Of a DNA stretch of 45,905 nt, positions 18,622-26,388 are shown one piece after another (position 1 is the first letter of the stretch; every line of letters begins with the position of its first letter). The DNA is from Bacillota bacterium (GTDB lineage Bacteria > Bacillota > Clostridia > Lachnospirales > Lachnospiraceae). The stretch is taken from positions 1 to 45,905 of the forward strand of contig JAEWYQ010000080.1 in assembly GCA_023395555.1 (NCBI GenBank), read 5' to 3'. The notes under the pieces were generated by a model that ran no database searches, had not been told where the DNA came from, and worked only from the letters and a program-made list of their open reading frames with translations. The translations under genes were made by a program, and so were the position numbers.

Positions 18622-19668
18622 TCATAATTTCCTTACTGATTCCCGCTCAATAATTTCTATCGGAATTATAATCTCCTTCTTAGGATACTTACGGTTCTGG
18701 GCCGCGGCAACAATCAGCTTCGCTACCTCCGTTCCCTTATCCTCAATATTCTGTCTGATTGTAGTAATAGAAGGGTCACATATGACGGAAGCATAGATAT
18801 CATCAAAGCCGATAATGGAAATGTCCTGCGGAATACGGACTCCTCTCTTGCGAAATCCCTTCACCATGCCCACCGCAATAATGTCCGCCGTCGCAAAAAC
18901 CGCCGTAATCCCGTTATTGCTATCAACAATCCTCTCTGCTGCCTCAATGCCGAATTCATATCCTATGTATCCATTAATAATTAATCTTTCATCAGAGGGA
19001 ATCCCATATTCCTCCAGTGCATCCTGATAACCCAGAAAACGCATATGGTTTACACCAGCTTCCTTGGCTTCTCCGGAAACAAATGCAATTCTGTGATGTC
19101 CCTTCTTAATCAAATATTCTGTTGCCAGATATCCGCCATAACGGTCATCGGTTCTGACACTATGGAAATAGTGGTCATTGTCACAATAGCAATCCACCAT
19201 AACCGAGGGAATTCCCGATCTCTTGTATTCCTGTATCTCATCGGAAGGATACATACCAAGGATAATAATACCATCCAAAGACCTGTTCTTTGCTATCTCT
19301 ATATAACTCTGGTCCAGATTCACACCGGATACCAGGAGGTGGTAGCCTTCCAGCCTCGCCCCATATTCTAATGCACTTAAGAACTCTCCATAAAACGGAT
19401 TGCTGAACATGAATTTCTTTCCCGGTTCCGTCTGAGGTATCACAACACCGATTAAATTCGATCTGCTATATCCCGTGGATCGGGAAGAACTTAGTGTTTT
19501 TGCAGCCTGATTCGGAACATACCCCAGCTTCTTCACCGCACTCCATACCCGGTCCTGGGTCTCGGCGCTTATGGTTACCGACGATTTTCCATTCAGCACA
19601 TAAGAAACCGTTGCTGCCGTGACCCCGGCTTCCTTAGCCACATCCTTTGCTCTGACTATGTTTTTCAT
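18622..19668 (-). CDS. LacI-family transcriptional regulator
   Basis: 348 residues. The N-terminal helix-turn-helix and hinge helix are canonical: AKDVAKEAGVTAATVSYVLN, then GYVPNQAAKTL. The remainder is a periplasmic-binding-protein-type effector domain (LIGVVIPQTE at its start, DDRYGGYLATEYLIKKGHHR, ISIIGFDDI near the end), so a sugar is the likely effector. The start has AAAGGA upstream. The gene is first in the long minus-strand sugar locus and has its own promoter. Palindromic sites at 19683-19698 (over the start of transcription) and 11524-11536 are candidate operators, which would mean autoregulation and control of the transporter genes. Confidence 0.93.
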   Translation of the reverse strand: MKNIVRAKDVAKEAGVTAATVSYVLNGKSSVTISAETQDRVWSAVKKLGYVPNQAAKTLSSSRSTGYSRSNLIGVVIPQTEPGKKFMFSNPFYGEFLSALEYGARLEGYHLLVSGVNLDQSYIEIAKNRSLDGIIILGMYPSDEIQEYKRSGIPSVMVDCYCDNDHYFHSVRTDDRYGGYLATEYLIKKGHHRIAFVSGEAKEAGVNHMRFLGYQDALEEYGIPSDERLIINGYIGYEFGIEAAERIVDSNNGITAVFATADIIAVGMVKGFRKRGVRIPQDISIIGFDDIYASVICDPSITTIRQNIEDKGTEVAKLIVAAAQNRKYPKKEIIIPIEIIERESVRKL

Positions 19669-19682
19669 ATCACTTTTCCTTT

Positions 19683-19698
19683 ACTTATCCGTTTAAGT
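19683..19698. promoter_or_regulatory. Candidate LacI operator over the regulator's own transcription start
   Basis: On the minus strand it reads ACTTAAACGGATAAGT: 5-bp arms ACTTA/TAAGT around AACGGA. It lies just after the -10 box at 19701-19706, where a repressor would block initiation. Confidence 0.4.
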
Positions 19699-19700
19699 TG

Positions 19701-19729
19701 ATTTTACAATATGATTGCAACAAAGTCAA
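19701..19729 (-). promoter_or_regulatory. Promoter of the LacI-family regulator gene
   Basis: On the minus strand TTGACT (19724-19729) and TAAAAT (19701-19706) are 17 nt apart. The start codon follows about 33 nt after the -10 box. Confidence 0.65.
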
Positions 19730-19810
19730 GCACTTTGTCCTAATTATTTTATAATATATAATGTATTTTAGATATTATACCTAATAAGTATTTAAGCATT
19801 TCTTATATTG

Positions 19811-19832
19811 TTAATTTATGCGGTTAAATTAA
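19811..19832. promoter_or_regulatory. AT-rich palindrome upstream of the LacI-family gene
   Basis: Eight-nt arms TTAATTTA and TAAATTAA are separated by TGCGGT, so CGGTTAAAT is shared with the palindrome at 11524-11536. It lies about 80 nt upstream of the -35 box of the regulator gene. It could be an auxiliary operator; a chance AT-rich palindrome is also possible. Confidence 0.3.
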
Positions 19833-19849
19833 TATTATTCTGTCTATAT

Positions 19850-20141
19850 TTTATTTTTTGCAGCACCATCGCAAAGTTTTGAAAGTATGCTGCCCGGCAC
19901 GATACCGCTCACAGACGAACATTTCAAAATCTTCCCTGAAAAGACCATCACCACCAAACACAGCCGCATATTGGACGGGTTGACAGCGCAAAACGCCCGG
20001 CAGCCACGCCATAGGCCGCAGGCTAATCCCATACCCTTGCAAAAGGCAAGGCGGCGGGATGATAGTCTATCCCGCCGTCCTGTTTTGCTTTATTGGGCCT
20101 ACTGCCTGGAAAGCCAACTACGCAGTATGCTTATTTTGTAA
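19850..20141 (+). other. Possible mobile-element remnant
   Basis: After an AT-rich stretch (19740-19855) the composition abruptly becomes GC-richer. A plus-strand frame to 20141 reads like the end of a larger protein (MLPGTIPLTDEHFKIFPEKT), but there is no ribosome site and the frame runs through the terminator at 20050-20079. I cannot name the protein. The abrupt boundary and the adjoining flavin-reductase gene suggest a residue of an inserted element. Nothing else is seen in 19669-20130 apart from the regulator's promoter and palindromes. Confidence 0.3.
20050..20086 (+). terminator. Rho-independent terminator in the insertion remnant
   Basis: An 11-bp stem (20050-20060 with 20069-20079, built on GGCGGGAT/ATCCCGCC, one wobble) with an 8-nt loop is followed by TGTTTTGCTTT in the plus direction. 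No intact plus-strand gene precedes it, supporting a truncated element. Read on the minus strand it could also serve the flavin-reductase gene, which ends 45 nt away. Confidence 0.6.
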
Positions 20142-20802
20142 TCCAGGGAATTGGATTTCCTTGCTCCAATATTCCGGGTCCGAAAGGTGTTGTTTCTCCT
20201 GTATCTGGATTGGTGGGTTGGTCAACTTGAAACAAAAAACCGCTCTTTCCGTATCTTCCGAGTTTGTTTTGGTCGTAATGTTCGTTATCCATGCAAATGT
20301 TGACGGCTTTCAATGCAACCGCCACTTCCCCGCTTCCATCGAAAAGCTCATGTTCCCATAAAAATTCACATTCGATATTCAAAAAACACTCTTTGATTCG
20401 CGGTGCGTTGACCTTTGAGGCTTTCTCCGCCGTTAAACCGGAGGCGGTGATTTCATCTGTTTCAAACTGATTATTACCAATCGTTTTAACACAGCGGTCA
20501 TAAATGTCGTTTGAAGGAAAATTCAACACGCACACTCTCGTTTCTTTCAGTGATTGATACATATGCCCGCCTTTATCGACTTTTCCCATGATACAGATAT
20601 AGTTGTCCGCTCCGCTTCCCACAAAGGAAGACCAGGATTGCAGACAGGCGTTTTCTTTACCGTTCGATTTCCAACCTGTGACGACGAATACCAGCGACGG
20701 CATCGCTATCACAAAATCATACCATGACATATTACCGCAGGCTTCCAAGTATTGCTCATTAAATCTCTCTGGTCTTTCAAAAATAGAAATTTCCTTTTTC
20801 AT
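20131..20802 (-). CDS. Flavin reductase-like FMN-binding split-barrel protein
   Basis: 223 residues from ATG 20802, which is preceded by AAGGGAGA; a longer frame to 20862 lacks a ribosome site. The sequence follows the flavin-reductase/HpaC-like split barrel: NMSWYDFVIAMPSLVFVVTG, an FMN-contact region near QSWSSFVGSGADNYICIMGK, then KETRVCVLNFPSNDIYDRCV and a conserved end CEFLWEHELFDGSGEVAVAL. Such proteins bind FMN and reduce flavins or act as flavoprotein oxidoreductases; the substrate is unknown. It sits in a gap between sugar loci, next to a remnant with different base composition, so it may have arrived by transfer. It has no functional link to the glycosidases. Confidence 0.8.
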   Translation of the reverse strand: MKKEISIFERPERFNEQYLEACGNMSWYDFVIAMPSLVFVVTGWKSNGKENACLQSWSSFVGSGADNYICIMGKVDKGGHMYQSLKETRVCVLNFPSNDIYDRCVKTIGNNQFETDEITASGLTAEKASKVNAPRIKECFLNIECEFLWEHELFDGSGEVAVALKAVNICMDNEHYDQNKLGRYGKSGFLFQVDQPTNPDTGETTPFGPGILEQGNPIPWITK

Positions 20803-20930
20803 AGTGAAGTTCTCCCTTTTTATTTCAATCATAACATAACAAACACGACTACAGTGTGTCATGTTTATCTCCCGGATTATAAATGCTTATTCAAAGAACA
20901 AAGAAAAAGCAATAAAATATAGCCGCATTT

Positions 20931-20974
20931 TCATAAAAATGCGAAGAATGCTGATAACAACATTCTTCGCATTT
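20931..20974 (-). terminator. Terminator of the GH51 gene
   Basis: A perfect 14-bp stem (20937-20950 with 20961-20974, arms containing GCGAAGAATG) with a 10-nt loop lies 59 nt after the GH51 stop. On the minus strand the stem is followed by TTTTTATG. Confidence 0.75.
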
Positions 20975-21032
20975 GGATTGTCAAAGACAGGACAGCCTAT
21001 AGTCATTGCCTGATCTACATCTCAATAATCTA

Positions 21033-22538
21033 TTATATTTCAACCTCCAGACTCAATACGCTGCAGGCGGGAATGGTAAACTGGATTCCCTTCTCCGTAA
21101 CCTTATAATCCTTAAATTCCTTCGGCTGTACCAGCTCCGGATTATCAAAGGTATTGTATGCCTTCCAGTCATTGGTCAGGATACAGCCTTCCACCTTCTT
21201 AACCGCTGTTTCCGCAAGCACCGTATCTACCGTATAGCTGTCGGTAATCGACAGGTTATTCACTGTAATATGAAGCTTTCCATCCTGGCCCAGGGATACG
21301 GATTCATGAAGGTTCGGAACCATATACTCATTCTCCAGTCCCACCGGCTGGCTCTCCAGGGAGCTGTCCAGCAGCTGTGCCTCCTGGTGCTGCTTATACA
21401 TGTTGAACACGTGATAGGTGGGGGTAAGAACCATCTTCGCCCCCTCGGTCAGTATCACGGATTGAAGCACATTCACCAGCTGGGCAATATTTGCCATCTT
21501 CACACGGTCGCTGTTCTTATTGAACAGGTTCAGGTTAAGTCCCGCCACCAGGGCATCCCTCATGGTGTTCTGCTGATACAAGAAGCCCGGATTCGTGCCC
21601 GGCTCACAGTTGTACCAGGTGCCCCATTCATCAATGATCATCCCGATCTTCTTCTCCGGATCATACTGGTCCATAATGGCTCCGTGGCGCTTGATCAGGG
21701 TTTCCATAAAGAGGGTCTTGCTTAAGGTCTTATACCATTCCTTCTCATCAAATTCCGTAGCGCTGCCCTTATCCTGCCAGTTACCGGGAACTGTATAGTA
21801 ATGCAGGGAAAGTCCGTCCATGAAGCCGTGGCAATGCTCCGGCGCGTGACGGTGGGTGGCATCCAGCACCCCTCTGGTCCATTCATAATCACCTGCATTG
21901 GCACCGCAGGCAATCTTATAAACAGGCGCATTCTGGTTATAATTTCTCACATAGGTCTGATATCTGCGGTATTCATTGCCATAGTACTCCGGCAGCATAT
22001 TGCCTCCGCAGCCCCAGTTCTCATTGCCCACACCAAAGAAATCCACCTTCCAGGGCTCGGGATGTCCGTTCCTGGCTCTGAGATCAGCCATGGGGGATAC
22101 TCCCTCATAGGTCATGTACTCAACCCACTCGGACATCTCCTGCACCGTGCCGCTTCCCATATTGCCGTTAATATAGACCTTGCATTCCAGCTGGCGGCAG
22201 AGCTCCATGAACTCATGGGTTCCGAAGCTGTTATCCTCCACCACTCCGCCCCAATGGGTATTAATCATCTTCTTGCGGGTCTCCTTCGGTCCGATGCCGT
22301 CCCTCCAGTGATACTCATCCGCAAAGCAGCCGCCGGGCCAGCGCAGCACCGGAATCTTCATCTCCTTCAATGCGGCAACCACGTCATTCCTCATACCATT
22401 GGTATTGGGAATCTCGGAATTCTCCCCCACATAGAGGCCCTCATAGATACATCTTCCCAGATGCTCGGAAAAATGCCCGTAAATCTCCTTGTTGATCTTG
22501 CCCAGCTTCTTATTGGGGTTGATATAATACTTTACCAT
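21033..22538 (-). CDS. abfA: GH51 alpha-L-arabinofuranosidase
   Basis: 501 residues, no signal peptide, so intracellular. It removes terminal arabinofuranose from arabino-oligosaccharides, arabinoxylan or arabinosylated xyloglucan fragments. The GH51 signature is intact: [20 protein letters not shown] at the N-terminus, [15 protein letters not shown], acid/base Glu173 in [11 protein letters not shown], nucleophile Glu304 in IIDEWGTWY, then the C-terminal beta-sandwich. Length matches intracellular family members. ATG at 22538 is chosen because AGGTGG lies 8 nt upstream; the in-frame GTG at 22550 is inside that ribosome site. The gene is divergent from the ArsR-type regulator, which probably controls it. 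A sigma-A-like promoter at 22603-22631 and a strong terminator make it a single-gene unit. Confidence 0.96.
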   Translation of the reverse strand: MVKYYINPNKKLGKINKEIYGHFSEHLGRCIYEGLYVGENSEIPNTNGMRNDVVAALKEMKIPVLRWPGGCFADEYHWRDGIGPKETRKKMINTHWGGVVEDNSFGTHEFMELCRQLECKVYINGNMGSGTVQEMSEWVEYMTYEGVSPMADLRARNGHPEPWKVDFFGVGNENWGCGGNMLPEYYGNEYRRYQTYVRNYNQNAPVYKIACGANAGDYEWTRGVLDATHRHAPEHCHGFMDGLSLHYYTVPGNWQDKGSATEFDEKEWYKTLSKTLFMETLIKRHGAIMDQYDPEKKIGMIIDEWGTWYNCEPGTNPGFLYQQNTMRDALVAGLNLNLFNKNSDRVKMANIAQLVNVLQSVILTEGAKMVLTPTYHVFNMYKQHQEAQLLDSSLESQPVGLENEYMVPNLHESVSLGQDGKLHITVNNLSITDSYTVDTVLAETAVKKVEGCILTNDWKAYNTFDNPELVQPKEFKDYKVTEKGIQFTIPACSVLSLEVEI

Positions 22539-22602
22539 TTCCTTTACCACCTTTGTTTTATTTTTTAATGTACCATTACGTTTATGACTTAACTATATCA
22601 TC

Positions 22603-22631
22603 AATTTACTATATTTCAAGAAAAAGGTCAA
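22603..22631 (-). promoter_or_regulatory. Promoter of the GH51 gene
   Basis: On the minus strand TTGACC (22626-22631) and TAAATT (22603-22608) are 17 nt apart. The -35 box lies in AAAAAGGTCAAGTTG (plus strand), a string nearly repeated in the GH29 promoter. Confidence 0.6.
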
Positions 22632-22685
22632 GTTGTTTTCCGTGTTTTTTCTCTATTATTCCATCTGTTTGTTTTTATTTAATTA

Positions 22686-22715
22686 TTGACTTTAACAATA
22701 CCTTATGTTTATAAT
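22686..22715 (+). promoter_or_regulatory. Promoter of the ArsR-type regulator gene
   Basis: TTGACT (22686-22691) and TATAAT (22710-22715) are 18 nt apart, about 45 nt before the ATG. It is back-to-back with the GH51 promoter, the usual layout for a local regulator and its target. Confidence 0.65.
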
Positions 22716-22759
22716 TACCTTATTATAAAAAGCTGTGCAAGTCCAGCCAGGAGGTTCTT

Positions 22760-23698
22760 ATGTTATACTTTCAAACAATACAAGGAGCAGAAGAGGTCCT
22801 GAAAGCCTTAAGCACTCCCATGCGTCTGAAGATTATGGAAATGATTTATGAGAATGATCAGCTGAGCATGAACGATATTGCCGAGGCCCTGAAGCTGACC
22901 AACAGCGCGATCTCCATGCATGTGGGCAAGCTGGAGAAGGCCGGACTTGTGAAAATCCACACCACTGCCGGCAAACGGGGAACCATGAAGCTGGTACAGC
23001 CCAACCACGACCGATTGATCATAGATTTTGCACCGGTCCGGGAGACCAGGAGCTTCTACCAGGATGATATCCGCATCGGCTATTTCAGCGATTTTAAAAT
23101 CAATCCCACCTGCGGCCTGGCCACCTCCAAAAAGGTGATCGGCGCCTTTGACGACCGGAGGTATTTCAGCTTTCCCGAACGGTATGATGCCGGAATCCTG
23201 TGGTTTGGAAGCGGCTATCTGGAATATAATCTGCCCAATCACCTCCTGGCCGGACAGACCCTGACCGAGCTTCAGATTTCCTTTGAAATCAGCTCGGAAT
23301 GCCCCGGAAGCAGCGAGGACTATCCTTCCGATATCTATTTTTCCATCAACGGTACGCCGCTGGGGATGTGGGTCAGTCCGGGAGACTTCGGGGCCAGAAA
23401 GGGCTTTTTAAATCCCTTCTGGTGGCCCGAACGTATGAATCAGTACGGTCTTCTGAAGACCATCATTATCAATTCCGAGGGCACCTTTATCGACGGAGGA
23501 AGCCGGATCTCCAAAACCACCATTCAGGATCTGGACATTGATTACACCAGCACTATAACCTTCCGCCTCGAGGTTCCGAAGGATACCGCCAACTGCGGCG
23601 GCCTGACCCTGTTCGGAGAAGATTTTGGCGACCATAATCAAGCCCTGCGCGTGCGTACGTTCTATCAGGAAAGTTCCAGAGATAGCCTTACTTCCTGA
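22760..23698 (+). CDS. ArsR-type winged-helix regulator with large C-terminal domain
   Basis: 312 residues, about three times the usual ArsR size. Residues about 10-85 are an ArsR-type winged helix (VLKALSTPMRLKIMEMIYEN, then LTNSAISMHVGKLEKAGLVK). No metal-binding Cys cluster is seen. Residues about 100-310 form a beta-rich domain (YDAGILWFGSGYLEYNLPNH, DIYFSINGTPLGMWVSPGDF) that looks like a ligand-binding jelly roll rather than a metal sensor. ATG has GGAGG 5 nt upstream. The gene is divergent from GH51, so sugar-responsive control of arabinofuranosidase expression is the natural reading. Family of the winged helix is good; the effector is inferred. Confidence 0.82.
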   Translation: MLYFQTIQGAEEVLKALSTPMRLKIMEMIYENDQLSMNDIAEALKLTNSAISMHVGKLEKAGLVKIHTTAGKRGTMKLVQPNHDRLIIDFAPVRETRSFYQDDIRIGYFSDFKINPTCGLATSKKVIGAFDDRRYFSFPERYDAGILWFGSGYLEYNLPNHLLAGQTLTELQISFEISSECPGSSEDYPSDIYFSINGTPLGMWVSPGDFGARKGFLNPFWWPERMNQYGLLKTIIINSEGTFIDGGSRISKTTIQDLDIDYTSTITFRLEVPKDTANCGGLTLFGEDFGDHNQALRVRTFYQESSRDSLTS

Positions 23699-23741
23699 TG
23701 GAAGGAATATTGAAAATAAAATCCTTGAAAAACATTATAGA

Positions 23742-23842
23742 AAATGCGCCCGAAGGTGGGGCTGACTAAAGTCAAAATTGACTTTGTCAAAATTGACTTT
23801 GTCAAAATTGACTTTGTCAATTTTCCCCTTCAAGGCGCATTT
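23742..23842. terminator. Long-arm bidirectional terminator-like hairpin containing tandem repeats
   Basis: AAATGCGCC (23742-23750) pairs with GGCGCATTT (23834-23842), with further imperfect pairing inward (GAAGGTGGGG against CCCCTTC). It lies between the convergent ends of the ArsR-type gene (23698) and the YicI gene (23922). The loop holds three 15-bp palindromic repeats. Confidence 0.5.
23772..23820. repeat. Tandem array of 15-bp palindromic repeats
   Basis: TCAAAATTGACTTTG is repeated exactly three times (23772-23786, 23787-23801, 23802-23816) and followed by a partial fourth. Each unit yields TTGAC-TTT-GTCAA and GTCAA-AA-TTGAC palindromes, as expected of a protein-binding site or a slippage-expanded hairpin. 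It is too short and lacks spacers for a CRISPR array. Confidence 0.9.
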
Positions 23843-23921
23843 CCTGCTCTATTTATTTTTGCATTTTATAAACCAATTTACAGTTTACTCTTTTATGCTT
23901 CACTGTGCTGCCCTTCTCCTG

Positions 23922-26267
23922 TTATGCCAGCCTTACGGTAACTGTTCCCTCTGCGGCAGGAATAATCACCGCATTCTCATCCTCCATACGGAAGCTTCCA
24001 TTTTCAACATCCGCAATTTCCGCACAGTTTACTAATTCCACCTGATACCTTCCGGCAGCCTTCACATCAATGGTAATGCTCTTCCCGTTTTTCAAAACAG
24101 CAGCCTCTAAGGCAGGATTAGCTTTCTGGTCATATACCGTCACTGAAGCAGCTTCTCCGTCAACCAATTCATAAACCTTCAGCGTCACATCCTCGACATA
24201 GTCATAAACAGGATCATCCTCCCTGGCACCTACGGCAATGATACTGTTCTCTCTCACCAGCAACGGAATGCTGAGATATCCGTGATGCTCCCTATACCAG
24301 CGTCCTCCGGTCTTCTTCCCGCCCGTAAGGTAATCCGTCCAGCGTCCCTCCGGAAGATAATACTGGGCCGTTCCTTCTTCGTTAAAGATCGGAGCCACCA
24401 GGAGCCTGTCACCCAGCATATACTGCTTATCCAAATAGGCACAGGCAGGATCTTCGGTATACTCCATCACCATACTGCGCATGGAGGGAATTCCAAGTCT
24501 GGCTGTCCGGACTGCATTGCCAAACAGATACGGCATCAGAGATGCCTTTAATCTGGTAAAGAACCGAACTACATCCACCGCCTCTTCATCATAAGCCCAG
24601 GGCACCCGGTAAGAGGAGCTGCCGTGCAGGCGGGAATGGGTGGACAATAACCCAAAGGCACACCACCGTTTATAAACATCCGGCGTCGAGGTACTCTCAA
24701 AGCCGCCGATATCATGGCTCCAGAAGCCAAAACCGGACATGGTAAGGCTCAAGCCTCCCCGGAGGCTTTCCGCCATGGACTCATAATCCGACCAGCAGTC
24801 ACCGCCCCAGTGAACAGGGAACTTCTGTCCTCCGGCAGTGGCACTTCTGGCAAACAGCACCGCTTCCCCTTTTCCCCGCTTTCTTTCCAGGAGCTCAAAC
24901 ACGGTTTTATTATAAAGATAAGTATAATAATTATGCATCTTCATGGGATCGGAGCCATCATAATATACGGCTTCCGTAGGAATCCGCTCGCCGAAATCCG
25001 TCTTAAAGCAGTCAACCCCCATATCCAGCAAGGCTTCCAGCTTGGAGGAGAACCATTGACAGGCGGCCGGATTCGTGAAGTCCACAATCGCCATACCCGG
25101 CTGCCACATATCCCACTGCCATACATCCCCGTTCCTGCGTTTGATAAAATAACCGCCTTCCACACCCTCCCGGAACATGCTGGACTCCTGTCCGATATAG
25201 CTGTTAATCCAGACACAGATCTTCAGCCCCTTCTCCTTCAGCCTCCGTATCATACCTGCCGGATCCGGAAACACTCTGGAATCCCAGGTAAAATCACTCC
25301 AGTGGAACTCCTTCATCCAGAAGCAGTCAAAATGAAATACCTTTAAGGGAATCCCCCTCTCCAGCATTCCGTCCACAAAACGGTTCACCGTCTCCTCATC
25401 ATACCGGGTCGTAAAGGAGGTGGACAGCCACAGACCGAAGGTCCATGCCGGAGGAAGTCCCGGCTTACCGGTCAGATCCGTGTAGCGCATCAGCACTTCC
25501 TTCATGGAAGGCCCGTTGATCAGAAAATAATCCAATCCTTCTCCGGGCACAGAGAATTGCACCTTTTTCACCATCTCGGAACTGATCTCAAAGGAAACCC
25601 GTTCGGGATGATTGACAAATACCCCATAGCCCTTATTGGAGACATAAAAGGGGATATTCTTGTAGGACTGCTCCGTGGAGGTTCCCCCATCCTCATTCCA
25701 GATATCAATGCTCTGTCCGTTCTTCACAAAGGGAGTAAAACGCTCCCCCAGGCCGTAGATCAGTTCCCCCACGGATAAGGACAGTCTCTCCCTCATGTAG
25801 GTATCCTGTTCCCCGCCGTCATCATAGGCAAGTCCCCGCCAATCCGTCTTAACATAGGCAAGATCACGCCAGCTGCTTTCCGTAATCCTCTCCTGTCCCC
25901 GGTAGAACACCATCCTCCAGTTCTCCCGGTCGATCTCCAGACGCAGCCCTCCGCTGGAAATAATCAGCTTATCCGGGGTCTCCTCTGCCTGCAGGCAGGA
26001 GCCCATCCCCAGCTCCAGTTCAAATTCCGGTGATTTCTTCTGCCGCCCCATATAATGATCGCACCGTATCCGCAGAACATCGGGAAGCGGTGCACTGATC
26101 CGGATCGTCAGATTCGGACCGCCCAGGGTATCCCCCCGGTGGACAATCCGGTGGGTTGGCGCACACAGGGTCAGCAGCCCCTCCTCCTGCTTTGTATAAT
26201 AAACATGGGCAGGGGAAAACACCTCGGTTCCTTCCTTCTGCAGCCAGCAGCCGTTACTAAATTTCAT
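23922..26267 (-). CDS. yicI: GH31 alpha-xylosidase, YicI type
   Basis: 781 residues, no signal peptide. It is expected to release alpha-linked xylose from the non-reducing end of xyloglucan oligosaccharides such as isoprimeverose. Nucleophile Asp424 is in CFKTDFGERIPTEAVYYDGS, followed by DPMKMHNYYTYLYN, a signature shared with E. coli YicI; acid/base Asp490 is in HWGGDCWSDYESM. Both positions are 8 residues later than in E. coli YicI (416 and 482 from memory). LPPAWTFGLWLSTSFTTRYD marks the barrel entrance. ATG at 26267 is preferred because GGAGGAGAGG lies upstream; the frame extends to 26315 without a ribosome site. It is the last gene of the GH95-response regulator-YicI unit. Confidence 0.95.
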   Translation of the reverse strand: MKFSNGCWLQKEGTEVFSPAHVYYTKQEEGLLTLCAPTHRIVHRGDTLGGPNLTIRISAPLPDVLRIRCDHYMGRQKKSPEFELELGMGSCLQAEETPDKLIISSGGLRLEIDRENWRMVFYRGQERITESSWRDLAYVKTDWRGLAYDDGGEQDTYMRERLSLSVGELIYGLGERFTPFVKNGQSIDIWNEDGGTSTEQSYKNIPFYVSNKGYGVFVNHPERVSFEISSEMVKKVQFSVPGEGLDYFLINGPSMKEVLMRYTDLTGKPGLPPAWTFGLWLSTSFTTRYDEETVNRFVDGMLERGIPLKVFHFDCFWMKEFHWSDFTWDSRVFPDPAGMIRRLKEKGLKICVWINSYIGQESSMFREGVEGGYFIKRRNGDVWQWDMWQPGMAIVDFTNPAACQWFSSKLEALLDMGVDCFKTDFGERIPTEAVYYDGSDPMKMHNYYTYLYNKTVFELLERKRGKGEAVLFARSATAGGQKFPVHWGGDCWSDYESMAESLRGGLSLTMSGFGFWSHDIGGFESTSTPDVYKRWCAFGLLSTHSRLHGSSSYRVPWAYDEEAVDVVRFFTRLKASLMPYLFGNAVRTARLGIPSMRSMVMEYTEDPACAYLDKQYMLGDRLLVAPIFNEEGTAQYYLPEGRWTDYLTGGKKTGGRWYREHHGYLSIPLLVRENSIIAVGAREDDPVYDYVEDVTLKVYELVDGEAASVTVYDQKANPALEAAVLKNGKSITIDVKAAGRYQVELVNCAEIADVENGSFRMEDENAVIIPAAEGTVTVRLA

Positions 26268-26388
26268 AATCCTCTCCTCCTCATCTAAAACTGTTCCGCA
26301 CCTTGTCAGCAACATATTTCTTCAAAATTGCCTCTGTACAATATTAATAAAATATCTACATACCGTTCCGGGAATGACTTTTCCTGCC

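Noticed and set aside
20843..20859. TetR-type operator before the flavin-reductase gene (ACAC-N9-GTGT)
   Set aside because: The arms are only four bases, too short to separate from chance.
23772..23820. Possible CRISPR repeats
   Set aside because: The units are 15 bp with no spacers and no cas genes nearby.
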